Below are positions 54,965 through 64,000 of a stretch of DNA of 64,000 bases, piece after piece. How positions within the stretch are numbered: position 1 is the first letter of the stretch; each line of letters opens with the position of its first letter. The stretch comes from Desulfuromonas sp. GTDB taxonomy: Bacteria > Desulfobacterota > Desulfuromonadia > Desulfuromonadales > BM103. The translations under genes and the position numbers were made by a program. The stretch covers positions 32,822 to 96,821 of the forward strand of contig VEPG01000072.1 in the NCBI GenBank assembly GCA_012026975.1, given 5' to 3'. Under the pieces are notes generated by a model. That model was not told the DNA's origin. It saw only the letters and a program-made list of their open reading frames with translations, and did no database searches.

Positions 54965-56644
54965 ATGAAAATCCGGACCAAGATACTGCTGGCCATGATC
55001 TCGGCCTCAAGCGTGCCGATGGTTTTGACCCTGGTTGTTGTCGGCAACATGACAACCTATGACCGGGACCAGTGGCAGACTCTGCTGCTGACCGCTTGCG
55101 GCGTCATTGCCCTGACGGTGTTGCTCTCCATTGCCCTGGCCACGGCCATCGTCCGGCCGTTGCGCGAAATGGTCGACAACCTGGGCGAGATTGCCGATGG
55201 CGGCGGCGACCTGAGCCGCGAGCTGCCGGTGCGCAGTCGTGACGAGATCGGTGAACTCTCTGAAAGTTTCAACCGTTTTCTGGTGCGTTTGCGCGAGATG
55301 GTCGGGCGGCTGAATGTTGCCATCGGCGAACTGGGCAAGGCCAACGAACGCATTCGCAACTCTTCCCACGAAGTCATGGAAGGGGCGGTGCGCCAGTCGC
55401 AGGCCCTGGAGAATACGTCGCGGGCCATCGAGGGGATCGACGAGGCGGCCGGCGGCATTGCCGAAAGCACCGGTTATCTGGTCGGTTCCGTCGAGGAGAG
55501 CTCGTCGGCGACTCTCGAACTGGGGGCGACCATCGAGGAAATTGCCGGGCAGATGGAGAAGCTCTTCGCCACGGTCGAAGAAGTCTCCAGTTCGATCAAC
55601 CAGATGTCGGTCGCCAGCCAGGAAGTCTCCGAGAACGTCGGCATCCTCTCCTCCTCGACCGAAGTGACCGTCTCCTCAATGCTGGAGATGGATGCCTCGA
55701 TCAAAGAGATCGAGGACAATGCCGCACTCACCAGCCAGCTGTCCAGTGCCGCCGCCGAGGATGCCCAGATGGGAAAGCAGGCGGTCGACGAGACGATCCG
55801 GGGGATCGAGAGCATCCGCGAAACGGTCGATCGGGCCGGCGAGGCGATCATGGAACTCGGCCGCCAGTCGGGCGCCATCGGCAAGATCCTCACGGTGATC
55901 GACGAGGTGGCCGATCAGACCAGCCTGCTCTCCCTGAATGCGGCCATCATCGCGGCCCAGGCCGGTGAGCATGGCCGCGGCTTTGCGGTCGTGGCCGACG
56001 AAATCCGCGAGCTGGCCGAGCGCACGGCCATTTCCACCCGCGAGATCGCCACGATCATCGGGACTTTGCAGGAAGGGACGCAGGAGGCGGTTCTCGCCAT
56101 GAAGGAAGGGAGCGAGCGGGTGCATCTGGAAGTCAGCCGTTCCCGAGGGGCCGGTGCCGCCCTGGAAAAAATCCGGACCAGCACCCTGAAATCGATGGAG
56201 CAGGTCAACGGGATTGTGCGGGCCACCCAGGAGCAGTCCCGCGGCAGCCGCCAGGTAACCGATTCGATGAACCAGGTGGCGGCGATGCTCGAACAGATCG
56301 CGACCGCCATCACCGAACAGTCCCAGGGGGCCCGGCAGTTGGCCGAAGGGGCCGAGGTCATGCGCGATATCGCCGCCCACGGCAAGCAGAGTACCGGTGA
56401 GCAGGCCAAGGGGAGTCGTCAGATCAATCAGAATATGGAGCAGATCCGGCAGATGATCAGCCGGATCGATGCATCGACCAAGGAGCTGACCCAGCGCAGC
56501 CGACAGGTGGTCGAAGGGGCGGGGAGCGTGCACAAGGTTGCCGAGAGCAATGCCAGCCGTACCGCCGAGCTCGATCAGGTGGTGGAGACCCTCAGCCGGC
56601 TGACCCGTTCGCTGGAAGAGGAGGTCGGGGCCTTCAAGATATGA
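54965..56644 (+). CDS. Methyl-accepting chemotaxis protein with a minimal periplasmic loop
   Basis: A 559-residue chemoreceptor. Helix 1 (about 7-29) and helix 2 (about 40-63) are separated by only about ten residues, so there is no ligand-binding domain. A HAMP domain follows (about 64-118), then a long coiled coil with the signalling tip DQTSLLSLNAAIIAAQAGEHGRGFAVVADEIRELAERT. The AAIIAAQAGE variant replaces the usual AAIEAARAGE. It starts at 54965; a TTG seven codons earlier is less likely. It overlaps the MBL gene by four bases. Input may come from the binding protein upstream or from HAMP/membrane state. Confidence 0.88.
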   Translation: MKIRTKILLAMISASSVPMVLTLVVVGNMTTYDRDQWQTLLLTACGVIALTVLLSIALATAIVRPLREMVDNLGEIADGGGDLSRELPVRSRDEIGELSESFNRFLVRLREMVGRLNVAIGELGKANERIRNSSHEVMEGAVRQSQALENTSRAIEGIDEAAGGIAESTGYLVGSVEESSSATLELGATIEEIAGQMEKLFATVEEVSSSINQMSVASQEVSENVGILSSSTEVTVSSMLEMDASIKEIEDNAALTSQLSSAAAEDAQMGKQAVDETIRGIESIRETVDRAGEAIMELGRQSGAIGKILTVIDEVADQTSLLSLNAAIIAAQAGEHGRGFAVVADEIRELAERTAISTREIATIIGTLQEGTQEAVLAMKEGSERVHLEVSRSRGAGAALEKIRTSTLKSMEQVNGIVRATQEQSRGSRQVTDSMNQVAAMLEQIATAITEQSQGARQLAEGAEVMRDIAAHGKQSTGEQAKGSRQINQNMEQIRQMISRIDASTKELTQRSRQVVEGAGSVHKVAESNASRTAELDQVVETLSRLTRSLEEEVGAFKI

Positions 56645-57423
56645 GCGCCGGCTCCCTGACCCTGACCATTCTCGGGTCGGGTACCAGCACCGGCGTCCCC
56701 GTGCTTGGCTGCCGTTGCGCGGTCTGCCGCTCGGAAGCGGCCGAGAACCGGCGGACCCGTTGCAGCGCACTGCTGAGCTGGTCCGGATATAATGTATTGA
56801 TCGACACCGCTACCGATTTTCGCCAGCAGGCGCTGCGCGAGGGGATCGAGCGGGTCGACGCGGTGCTGTTCAGCCATACGCACGCCGATCACGTGCACGG
56901 CATCGATGACCTGCGGACCTTCACCCTCAAGGGCGAGACGATCCCGGTCTACGGTTCGGCGGAGGCAATGGCGACCCTCCAGCGGGTGTTTGCCTACATC
57001 TTTACCGACGAGCCGGAAGCTGGCTTCCGGCCGCGGCTGTCACTCAATGTGGTGGACGAGCCGTTCCCGCTGTTCGGCCGGCCGGTGGTTCCCGTGCCGC
57101 TCCGGCATGGCCACGCCGCCGCCCTCGGCTACCGGGTCGGCAGCCTCGCCTACCTGACCGACTGCAGCGCCGTCCCGGAGGCGTCGCTGCCGCTCCTGGA
57201 CGGGGTGGAACTGCTGGTCATCGATGCGCTGCGCTTCACGCCGCATGCCACGCACTTCAACGTGGTCGAGGCGATTGCCATGGCCCGCCGCATCGGGGCC
57301 CGCCGGACCTTGCTCACCCACCTCAGCCACGAGGTGGATCATCATCGACACGCGACCGGCCTTCCCGAAGGCGTGGAGTTCGCCTACGATGGACAGACCA
57401 TAACGTTGCCGTTCCCGGACTGA
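56641..57423 (+). CDS. MBL-fold metallo-hydrolase (PhnP-like)
   Basis: A 260-residue metallo-beta-lactamase-fold enzyme with TILGSGTSTGVPVLGCRCAVC at the start (two Cys-rich residues of the PhnP/CPC-type zinc site), FSHTHADHVHGIDDLR as the main metal-binding motif, later His in TDCS and THLSHEVDHH. PhnP-like enzymes cleave cyclic phosphodiesters. The substrate is not known. It is coupled to the chemoreceptor gene by an ATGA overlap. Confidence 0.85.
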   Translation: MSAGSLTLTILGSGTSTGVPVLGCRCAVCRSEAAENRRTRCSALLSWSGYNVLIDTATDFRQQALREGIERVDAVLFSHTHADHVHGIDDLRTFTLKGETIPVYGSAEAMATLQRVFAYIFTDEPEAGFRPRLSLNVVDEPFPLFGRPVVPVPLRHGHAAALGYRVGSLAYLTDCSAVPEASLPLLDGVELLVIDALRFTPHATHFNVVEAIAMARRIGARRTLLTHLSHEVDHHRHATGLPEGVEFAYDGQTITLPFPD

Positions 57424-57450
57424 CCGGGACGGCCCAGGTGATCAGCGCAC

Positions 57451-59277
57451 ATGCATCAGGAAATCCGGCTGCACGGACATCTTGACGATACCATCGAATA
57501 CTTTGCCGTGATGGCGGCTCGCGACGCCTATACCCGGTATTTCTTCGAGGCGGCCGGCGAAAATCTGCGCTTCTTCTCTCCCGGCAACGAATTCGTACTC
57601 GGGCGTGAGCAGATCGTTCATCGTGGCAACGGCGGCTCCTTCTGCGAGTACATGTTCGGCGTCGATCAGCCGATTGCCGACCTGGCCAAGACCGAGGTGC
57701 GCAACCGGCTGGTGCTCTACGGCGTCATCTACAAGGATGAAAACCAGCTTGAATTCACCGGTCAGACCGAAGGGGGCAGCAGCTACGAAAAGCTCTTTTT
57801 CGAGGGGAATGCCCTCTACAACTGCTTCTTCTTCCTCACCGGCTCGGTGGCCGGGTCGCTGCGTGAGCAGCAGGAAAACATCGCCCGCCTGCTCGGCAAG
57901 ACCCTCAAGCGTTCGGAACATGTCGGCCTTGGCGATGATGCCGAACTGCTCGACGAGATCTACAGCCTGCTCGGGCACCGCAGCTCCCTCTACCTGGTCA
58001 AGCTGATCCACAAAAAGCACAAGGCCTACCACGACGCGTTCAAGGAACTCTATTTTTCCTACAAGTCGATCCCCGACGAAGAGTTCCAGGCCCTGCAGGA
58101 ACGTGCCGAAAAATGGGGGATCGACCGCTACCAGCAGGAGCGGATCCGTATCGATGTGATGTACAAGCATCCCGATAACCAGCGGATCGTCGACGAATAC
58201 AAGAACATCCTGATCGACTGCAATCGCAAGGGGAGCATCAACCAGCCGGAGAATGCCCGGCTGACCCGGCTCAAAACACTGTCGGTGCGCAACAAGATCC
58301 CGTCGGCCCTGTTCTACACGATCGACGAGATGCTCAAGCACGACAAGCTGGTCGATCTCGACGAGCAGGACTACCTGGCCGAAACCCGGCAGGTGCTGGA
58401 GGGGATCTTCCTTACCGAGGCACAAATCGACGCCAGCATTACCGCCGAAGACATGAAGCTGCTGCTGCATGCCAAGCGCCAGGCTACGGAAAACCGCGAC
58501 CACACCTTCGAACACATCCTGCTGGAGACCGGCAAGGCCTGTGACGAGAAGATTCACGAAGGGGGCGATCTCGCGCCGCTCGAACACTTTTCCTACATCA
58601 TCACCTACTTCGACCGCTACGATAATACCTACGCCAACATCAACGAACTGGCGTTCATGGAAAACGTCAAGTACAGCGAGGAGAAGATCCGCAGCCTGCT
58701 CGGCAACAAGAAGGAGTTTGACGCCATCGATCCGAGCCTCTGGAAGGGGCTGTTCTTCCAGCAGGTCTTCGAGAACAAATACCTGGGCCAGTTCGGGCGC
58801 AAGAAGATCCAGTGCCTTGCCAAGGGGCTGAAAGCCATCGAGGAGAGCCGCCTGGCGGTCCCCGACCTGCTCGGCCAACTGAGGGGCATCGAGGGCGAGG
58901 AACATCTCTACAACATCCTGCTCTCGCATGTGAAAGAACGCATCCGCAACTTCTATTCACGCTACAATACCCGCGGCGAGCAGGATGCCCTGCTTGTCGA
59001 GATCATCGAGGAGCTGCGCAACAAGGGACTGGTGGTCGAAGAGATCCCGCCGGCGCTGTTCCGCGATGTGGTGGTCAATATCAAGAAGGAGGCGATCTAT
59101 CTGCACAACCTCCTGCCGAAGATCATTGCCGAACGCGACGTGGCCCTGCGCGAGGATTTCCTCGACAACAGCGGCCTCGACCGTTTCTACGTGGAGGAAC
59201 TCGAGCGCGAGTACTTCGAGCTCAACAACCTCGACATGGAGGATCTCTACCTGATCCGCAAAGGCTACGCCGCCTGA
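57451..59277 (+). CDS. Uncharacterised 608-residue protein (Geobacter-type family)
   Basis: I do not recognise a functional domain. The 608 residues are soluble, without a signal peptide or membrane helix, and are rich in charged helices. Short N-terminal beta-type segments ([32 protein letters not shown]) give way to an all-helical remainder. Similar full-length proteins occur in Geobacter relatives as one conserved family, possibly the one known as TIGR04442, but this is from memory. It starts 27 bases after the MBL gene and ends 31 bases before the EF-G paralogue, all on one strand, suggesting a shared transcript. Confidence 0.7.
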   Translation: MHQEIRLHGHLDDTIEYFAVMAARDAYTRYFFEAAGENLRFFSPGNEFVLGREQIVHRGNGGSFCEYMFGVDQPIADLAKTEVRNRLVLYGVIYKDENQLEFTGQTEGGSSYEKLFFEGNALYNCFFFLTGSVAGSLREQQENIARLLGKTLKRSEHVGLGDDAELLDEIYSLLGHRSSLYLVKLIHKKHKAYHDAFKELYFSYKSIPDEEFQALQERAEKWGIDRYQQERIRIDVMYKHPDNQRIVDEYKNILIDCNRKGSINQPENARLTRLKTLSVRNKIPSALFYTIDEMLKHDKLVDLDEQDYLAETRQVLEGIFLTEAQIDASITAEDMKLLLHAKRQATENRDHTFEHILLETGKACDEKIHEGGDLAPLEHFSYIITYFDRYDNTYANINELAFMENVKYSEEKIRSLLGNKKEFDAIDPSLWKGLFFQQVFENKYLGQFGRKKIQCLAKGLKAIEESRLAVPDLLGQLRGIEGEEHLYNILLSHVKERIRNFYSRYNTRGEQDALLVEIIEELRNKGLVVEEIPPALFRDVVVNIKKEAIYLHNLLPKIIAERDVALREDFLDNSGLDRFYVEELEREYFELNNLDMEDLYLIRKGYAA

Positions 59278-59308
59278 AGCGCTGCGCAAGCCCCGGTCCT
59301 CGCCCCCT

Positions 59309-61375
59309 ATGCTCCCTTCCGCCATCGCCCGGATCCGCAACCTCGGCATCATCTCCCACATCGATGCCGGCAAGACCACCGTCTCCGAACGGTTCCTCTT
59401 TTACACCGGGGAAATCCACAAGCTCGGCGAAGTTCATGATGGCGAAGCCACCATGGACTGGATGGACCAGGAGCGGGAGCGCGGCATCACCATCACCGCC
59501 ACCGCCACCACCTGCCATTGGCGCGACATCGCCATCAACCTGATCGATACCCCCGGCCACATCGACTTCACCATCGAGGTGGAGCGCTCCCTGCGGGCCC
59601 TGGATGGCGCGCTGGCCATCTTCAGCGCCGTCGAAGGGGTGCAGCCGCAAAGCGAATCGGTCTGGCGTCAGGCCGATCGTTACCGGGTGCCGCGCATCTG
59701 CCTGATCAACAAGATGGACCGGGTCGGTGCCGATTACCGGGCGGTGCTCGCGCAGCTGGAGCGTCGCCTCGGCGCCCGGCCGGTCCTGATGCAGCTGCCG
59801 TTCGGCGAGGAGGGGGATTTTGCCGGGGTGGTCGACCTGCTGGAAGAACGGCTGCTGACCTTTACCGAGAACGACCGCGGCTCGACGGTTGAAGACACAG
59901 AGGTTCCCACCGACCTGCGGCCGGCGGTAACGGCGGCGCGCGAGCAGTTGCTGGAGGCGGCCGCCGACTGGGACGATGAACTCCTGGCGGAGCTCCTCGA
60001 CGGGCGCGGCGTCACCGCCGGGCGGGTCCGGGCCGCGCTGCGCAAGGGGGTGCTGGCCTGCGCGCTTTTCCCGGTTTTTCTCGGCACCGCCCTGCGCAAC
60101 AAGGGGATTCAGCCGGTGCTCGACGCGGTGGCCGATCTGCTCCCCTCGCCCCTCGATCCGCCGCCGGTCCAGGCCCACCGGGGCGATGGCCAGGGCGACG
60201 AGGCGCTGCCCTGCGACCCGCGCGGGCCGTTGTGCGCCCTGGCCTTCAAGGTGCAGGCCGACGAAGGGCGCAAGCTGACCTACTTGCGTCTTTATTCGGG
60301 GCGGCTGACGGCCGGCGATCCGGTCTGCAATGCGACTCGCGGCGGCAGCGAGCGGGCGGCCAGGCTGTTCCGCATGCATGCCCACAAGCGCGAGCGGATC
60401 GACGAGGCCGTTGCCGGGGAGATCGTGGCGGTGGCCGGCTTGAAGGATGTGCTGACCGGCGATACGCTCTGCTCCCCCGACCGGCCGCTGCGGCTGGCCG
60501 GGCTGAACATCCCCGAGCCGGTGGTGTCCCTGGCGGTCGAGCCGAAGCGGGTGCAGGACCGGGAGCGGCTGCTGCCGGCGCTGGAAAAGCTGCTCTGGGA
60601 AGATCCGACGGTGCGTCTGAAGGAGGATGCGGAAACCGGCCAGACGGTGCTGACCGGGATGGGGGAGCTGCATCTCGAGGTGCTGCTGACCCGCCTGGCG
60701 CGGGAGTTCGGGGTGGAAGTCAACGCCGGTCAGCCGCAGGTGGTGCTGCGTGAAACCATTACCCGCGAGGCCGTTCACCAGGAGCTGTTCGAGCGCGAAC
60801 TGGACGGGCGGGCGCAACGTGGCGAGGTCAGCCTGCGGCTGATCCCGCTGGCTCGCGGCGAAGGGGTGCGCGTCGAACTGGCCGGAATTGCCGGCAGCCT
60901 GCCGGCGGAAATCCTCGCGGCCCTGGAGGAAACGCTGCGGCAGGGGGCGCAGGTCGGGCCGCTGGCCGGTTTCCCGCTGGTCGATCTGGCCGTCGAGGTC
61001 ACGGAGGTGCCGTACCTCGCCGGATCGACCACCCTGCTCGGGGTGCGGGCCGCCGCCCAGCGCGGCCTGGCGCTGGCGGTGCGTGCCGCCGGGCCGACGC
61101 TGCTCGAACCGGTCATGGCCCTGGAGGTCACCGCGCCGTCCGAGTATTCCGGGCGGGTGCTCGGCGGCCTGCAGCAGAAGCACGGTCGCGTCGAGGGGCT
61201 GGAGAGCCGGGAGGTTTACGATGTGGTCCGGGCCACCGTCCCTCTGGCCGGGATGTTCGGCTACATGACCGAGCTGCGCAGCGCCACCCAGGGGCGCGGC
61301 TCCTTCACCATGGCCTTCAGCCACTACGATCAGGCGCCGCCGGCGATGCTGGCGCGGTTCGGGCTAAATCCGTAA
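59309..61375 (+). CDS. Elongation factor G paralogue (EF-G2-like translational GTPase)
   Basis: A 688-residue translational GTPase. G motifs: HIDAGKTT (G1), RGITIT (G2), DTPGH (G3), NKMD (G4) and GTALRNKG (G5, canonical SAF replaced by TAL). Domain II, III and V layouts are normal. In domain IV the canonical KQTGGxGQ loop after the first strand is replaced by [15 protein letters not shown], as in EF-G2-type paralogues. It is therefore not the main EF-G, which would sit in the str operon; a role in ribosome recycling or stress is possible. Confidence 0.85.
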   Translation: MLPSAIARIRNLGIISHIDAGKTTVSERFLFYTGEIHKLGEVHDGEATMDWMDQERERGITITATATTCHWRDIAINLIDTPGHIDFTIEVERSLRALDGALAIFSAVEGVQPQSESVWRQADRYRVPRICLINKMDRVGADYRAVLAQLERRLGARPVLMQLPFGEEGDFAGVVDLLEERLLTFTENDRGSTVEDTEVPTDLRPAVTAAREQLLEAAADWDDELLAELLDGRGVTAGRVRAALRKGVLACALFPVFLGTALRNKGIQPVLDAVADLLPSPLDPPPVQAHRGDGQGDEALPCDPRGPLCALAFKVQADEGRKLTYLRLYSGRLTAGDPVCNATRGGSERAARLFRMHAHKRERIDEAVAGEIVAVAGLKDVLTGDTLCSPDRPLRLAGLNIPEPVVSLAVEPKRVQDRERLLPALEKLLWEDPTVRLKEDAETGQTVLTGMGELHLEVLLTRLAREFGVEVNAGQPQVVLRETITREAVHQELFERELDGRAQRGEVSLRLIPLARGEGVRVELAGIAGSLPAEILAALEETLRQGAQVGPLAGFPLVDLAVEVTEVPYLAGSTTLLGVRAAAQRGLALAVRAAGPTLLEPVMALEVTAPSEYSGRVLGGLQQKHGRVEGLESREVYDVVRATVPLAGMFGYMTELRSATQGRGSFTMAFSHYDQAPPAMLARFGLNP

Positions 61376-61389
61376 GGAGTGAGGATTTT

Positions 61390-62262
61390 TCAGGTCGCCA
61401 GTCCTGCCAGTTCGCGCTGTGAATATTCGATGCCGAGCAGGGTGATGTCGTCCTGCGGAGGGACTTTCCCGGCAAAGCGGCGCTGGCTCGCCAGGACCTC
61501 CCGGCAGACGTGGTCCAGATCGCGGTCCGCCTGGGCATGCAGATCCGCCACCAGCCGCGCCTCGCCATAGAGCGTACCGCTGCTGTCGGTCTGTTCGGTC
61601 AGGCCGTCGGTGTACAGAAACAGACGGTCCCCCTCGTGCAACTGCACTTCCCCCCCGTCGTTTTCCTCCCGGTGATTCAGGCCGATGAGCGGCCCGCCGT
61701 TGTCGAGACGCTCCATCGAACCGTCGCTGCGCAGCAGCAGCGGCGGCGGATGGCCGGCGTTGCCGTAGCGCACCCGCCCGGTATGGGGGTTGAGCAGGAG
61801 GAAGGTGATGGTGAAAAACTCCTCGAAGCGTTCGAAGGGGTATTCGGCATCCAGTTCGGCCAGCACCTCGTGCGGCGAGGTGATCCGGTAATAGGGCCGG
61901 TAGCCGAGCGGGCGCTTCAGCAGCCGGCCGGTGGTCGGCGACAGGCTCTGGTGCACCGCGACGCTGACCATCGCCGAAGCCAGGCCGTGACCGCTGACGT
62001 CGATCAGGTAGGTCATGATCGTCTGCTCGTCGAGCGGGGCGATGTTGAACAGATCGCCGCCGACCTTCTTGTACGGGGCGAAACGCCAGGCATAGTGCAA
62101 TTGATTATATGCGGGGGGGCTCTTGGGAATGAGGCTGCGCTGGATGTGCGCCGCCGACTGCAGGGCGTCGGTCAGCTCCTGTTCGCGAGCGGCCAGCTGT
62201 TGGCGGAGAGCCTGCAGTTCGAGATGCAGCTGGCGGATGGTCGACCGGTCGTGCGGACACAT
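61390..62262 (-). CDS. PP2C-family serine/threonine phosphatase (RsbU/SpoIIE type)
   Basis: A 290-residue cytoplasmic phosphatase. A short N-terminal coiled coil (LHLELQALRQQLAAREQEL) precedes the SpoIIE domain with KKVGGDLFNI, DVSGHGLASAMVSVAV, YGNAGHPPPLL, YTDGLTEQ and QDDITLL, which carry the metal-binding aspartates. Such enzymes dephosphorylate anti-sigma-factor antagonists. No sensor domain is fused. It is divergent from the GAF protein, with 108 bases between, and may be controlled with it. Confidence 0.88.
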   Translation of the reverse strand: MCPHDRSTIRQLHLELQALRQQLAAREQELTDALQSAAHIQRSLIPKSPPAYNQLHYAWRFAPYKKVGGDLFNIAPLDEQTIMTYLIDVSGHGLASAMVSVAVHQSLSPTTGRLLKRPLGYRPYYRITSPHEVLAELDAEYPFERFEEFFTITFLLLNPHTGRVRYGNAGHPPPLLLRSDGSMERLDNGGPLIGLNHREENDGGEVQLHEGDRLFLYTDGLTEQTDSSGTLYGEARLVADLHAQADRDLDHVCREVLASQRRFAGKVPPQDDITLLGIEYSQRELAGLAT

Positions 62263-62370
62263 TTCTCAAGTATTCCCGAAAGCCGCGGCCAAGGCAAGCG
62301 TCTGTCTTTGACCTGAAGGGCGGAGCCGGCTATACTCGATCTGAGTAAACAGACTACACGGAGCCGCCCA

Positions 62371-64000
62371 ATGGAAACTTTCTCCACGCGCATCGACGAA
62401 CTGATTGCCAAAATCCGTGGTTTCGGCAAGGAAAACCTGGCCGACATCCTGCACGCTCTCGGTGAAGCCGTGCCGCTGATCACCCGGCAGAGCCGCTGCC
62501 GCCTGTATCTCGAAGACCTGACCAGCGGCACCCTCAACTGCATGATGGCCACCGGCCGCCAGGCCGCCGCGGCCCGCCAGCATGCCTTTCCGCTCACCGA
62601 TCCGGATTTTCTGGTGTCGCGGGTGTTCATCTCCCAGGAGACCACGGAATTCGAGGACCCCGCCGAACTCCCCCCGCAGGCGCGCGAAGTGGCGGAACGT
62701 TTTTCGATCCAGACCTCCTATCAGCTGCCGCTGTTGCATCGCGGCCGGGCGGTCGGGGTCCTGTGCATCGACGGCAGCCGGCGCGGGCAACTCCCCGACC
62801 AGCCGCGCCGGCGGGCGCTCAAGCAGTTCCTGGCCGAAGTGGTGCCGGTGCTCGACCAGGCGCGCAAGCACCATCAGCAGCTGGTCCTGGCCCGGCGCAT
62901 CGACGAGGCGAAGAAGACCGAGGCAGCCCGCACCATGGTGCACTCCGCCGTCCGCCTCATCGACCACCTGGCGCTGGCTTCCGTCCTGGTGCCGCCGCGC
63001 AACGGCCAGGGGCTGGAAGTCCTGGCGGCCTACGCCGAAGACCGCAAGATCCAGCAGCTCTACGAACAGGAAGGGCTGGTCGATCTGGAAACCGGCCGCT
63101 CGCTGCTGTCGCGCTACATCCGCAGCGACGGGGTCATCTTCGACGATACCCTGCTGACCCCTCTCTACATCCCCGACCTGCGCACCGAGATTCTGCAGAA
63201 ACGCTTCCTCACCGAAGCGATCGGCCTGACCTCGCTCTATGCCGTGCCCCGCTATGACCCGATCACCCGGCGGATCATCTGCCTGGTCAACTATTTTACC
63301 CGCGATTACGAATTCAACGATTTCGAGCGCGGCCTGCTCGAGGCGCACGCCGAGATGGCCCAACGGGTCATCCAGGAGATCGGCGACGAACACGTTGAGA
63401 TCCAGGTCCTTTCCGAGATCAACGATCTGCTCCAGGAGAGTTTCGAGGGGGTGCAGCCCTTTCTCAACCGGGTATTGGCCAAGGCCACCGAACTGATCGG
63501 CGCTGATACCGGCAGCATCGCCCTGGTGCAGGAGCGCGACGGCGAGCCGTGGCTGTTGGTCGAGGAGCCGGACGGCACCCTGGTCGGCGCCAAGAGCAAA
63601 GAGTGGCTGAAGAAGAACATCCCGCCGATCCGCATCGGCGGTCCGGAACTGCCGCGCCAGCTGCGCAGCCTCTCCGGCTACGCGGCTTTTTCCCGGCAGC
63701 CGTGCGTGGTGGCCGACACCTTGGTGGAATCCGCCGGTGAGGGCTTCTACCTGTTGGTCACCGAAGCGATCCGCAGTGAAATCGCCGTACCGGTTTGCGC
63801 CGAGGATCAGGTGCTGGCCGTCGTTTGCCTGAGCAGCCAGACACCCCGCTATTTTACCGAGGAGCACCAACGCATCCTGCAAATCATCGTGCAGATGATC
63901 GCCAGACACCTGGCCGGCCTGCTGCAGATCGAGCGGCTCACCGGCGAAGTGCAGCGCCTGCGTTCGGATGTCACCTATCGCGACCCGAAGATCTCCTCCT
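62371..64000 (+). CDS. Multi-GAF-domain signalling protein, 3-prime end outside window
   Basis: The frame is open from the ATG at 62371 (CGGAG upstream) to the window edge without stop: 543 residues seen. At least two, probably three, GAF-like domains are visible: about 25-165 (SYQLPLLHRGRAVGVLCIDGS), about 185-330, and about 350-515 (SEIAVPVCAEDQVLAVVCLSSQ). A short coiled coil (ERLTGEVQRLRSDV) follows. An output domain such as an AAA+ sigma-54 activator or histidine kinase may lie beyond, but nothing in the window shows it. Confidence 0.75.
   Translation, partial: METFSTRIDELIAKIRGFGKENLADILHALGEAVPLITRQSRCRLYLEDLTSGTLNCMMATGRQAAAARQHAFPLTDPDFLVSRVFISQETTEFEDPAELPPQAREVAERFSIQTSYQLPLLHRGRAVGVLCIDGSRRGQLPDQPRRRALKQFLAEVVPVLDQARKHHQQLVLARRIDEAKKTEAARTMVHSAVRLIDHLALASVLVPPRNGQGLEVLAAYAEDRKIQQLYEQEGLVDLETGRSLLSRYIRSDGVIFDDTLLTPLYIPDLRTEILQKRFLTEAIGLTSLYAVPRYDPITRRIICLVNYFTRDYEFNDFERGLLEAHAEMAQRVIQEIGDEHVEIQVLSEINDLLQESFEGVQPFLNRVLAKATELIGADTGSIALVQERDGEPWLLVEEPDGTLVGAKSKEWLKKNIPPIRIGGPELPRQLRSLSGYAAFSRQPCVVADTLVESAGEGFYLLVTEAIRSEIAVPVCAEDQVLAVVCLSSQTPRYFTEEHQRILQIIVQMIARHLAGLLQIERLTGEVQRLRSDVTYRDPKISS

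Overview
The window is about 65% G+C. Its gene content points to a Gram-negative dissimilatory metal- or sulfur-reducing bacterium of the Desulfuromonadia (Geobacter / Desulfuromonas / Pelobacter relatives). The markers are an octahaem tetrathionate-reductase-type cytochrome beside a DUF3373 outer-membrane barrel, a complex I operon with a fused nuoBCD, an Ech-hydrogenase-related (Ehr) complex, a serA-hisZ-purA-tRNA block, a MucR-type regulator, and many chemotaxis/GAF/PP2C signalling genes. This placement is inferred from gene content; no rRNA is present to confirm it.

Layout. 1-3.6 kb: multihaem cytochrome, barrel and small cytochrome c (electron transfer across the periplasm and outer membrane). 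3.8-10.2 kb: a C_GCAxxG_C_C protein, then an RND efflux operon (tolC-like, adaptor, permease, DUF2892) behind a strong palindrome. 10.2-15.2 kb: a DUF4301 protein, glycogen debranching enzyme glgX, a degenerate thymidylate-kinase-like protein and a CoA-binding protein. 15.3-19.7 kb: an A+T-rich island with four genes in the order AMP-ligase, acyl carrier protein, MBOAT, SGNH. This is the dltA-C-B-D architecture but with an acetyl-CoA-synthetase-like ligase, and it is the most interesting unit here. A DUF2442 orphan follows.

20-34.6 kb: a complete minus-strand complex I operon (A, BCD fusion, E, F, a YkgJ-type cysteine-cluster gene, G to N), mostly with 4-bp ATGA overlaps. 34.7-35.5 kb: rnhA and a candidate sigma-54-driven small RNA. 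35.6-42.8 kb: a six-gene plus-strand Ehr complex whose large subunit lacks the cysteines that hold the NiFe centre. It is therefore probably an ion-translocating relative of complex I rather than a hydrogenase.

42.9-48.9 kb: an RDD protein, a MucR-like zinc-finger regulator, tRNA-Glu and tRNA-Lys, purA, hisZ and serA. 48.9-49.2 kb: two back-to-back palindromic repeats, one of which supplies the pepA stop codon. 49.2-64 kb: pepA, glycerol-3-phosphate dehydrogenase, a lipoprotein, a TPR protein, a PstS-like binding protein followed by a sensor-less chemoreceptor, an MBL hydrolase, an uncharacterised 608-residue protein, an EF-G paralogue, a PP2C phosphatase and a GAF protein cut by the window edge.

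Functionally, the window is dominated by membrane energetics (two complex-I-type machines plus extracytoplasmic cytochromes) and envelope modification or export (RND pump, MBOAT cluster). Starts were moved from the longest reading frame wherever a ribosome-binding site, an overlap or an operator supports a shorter one.
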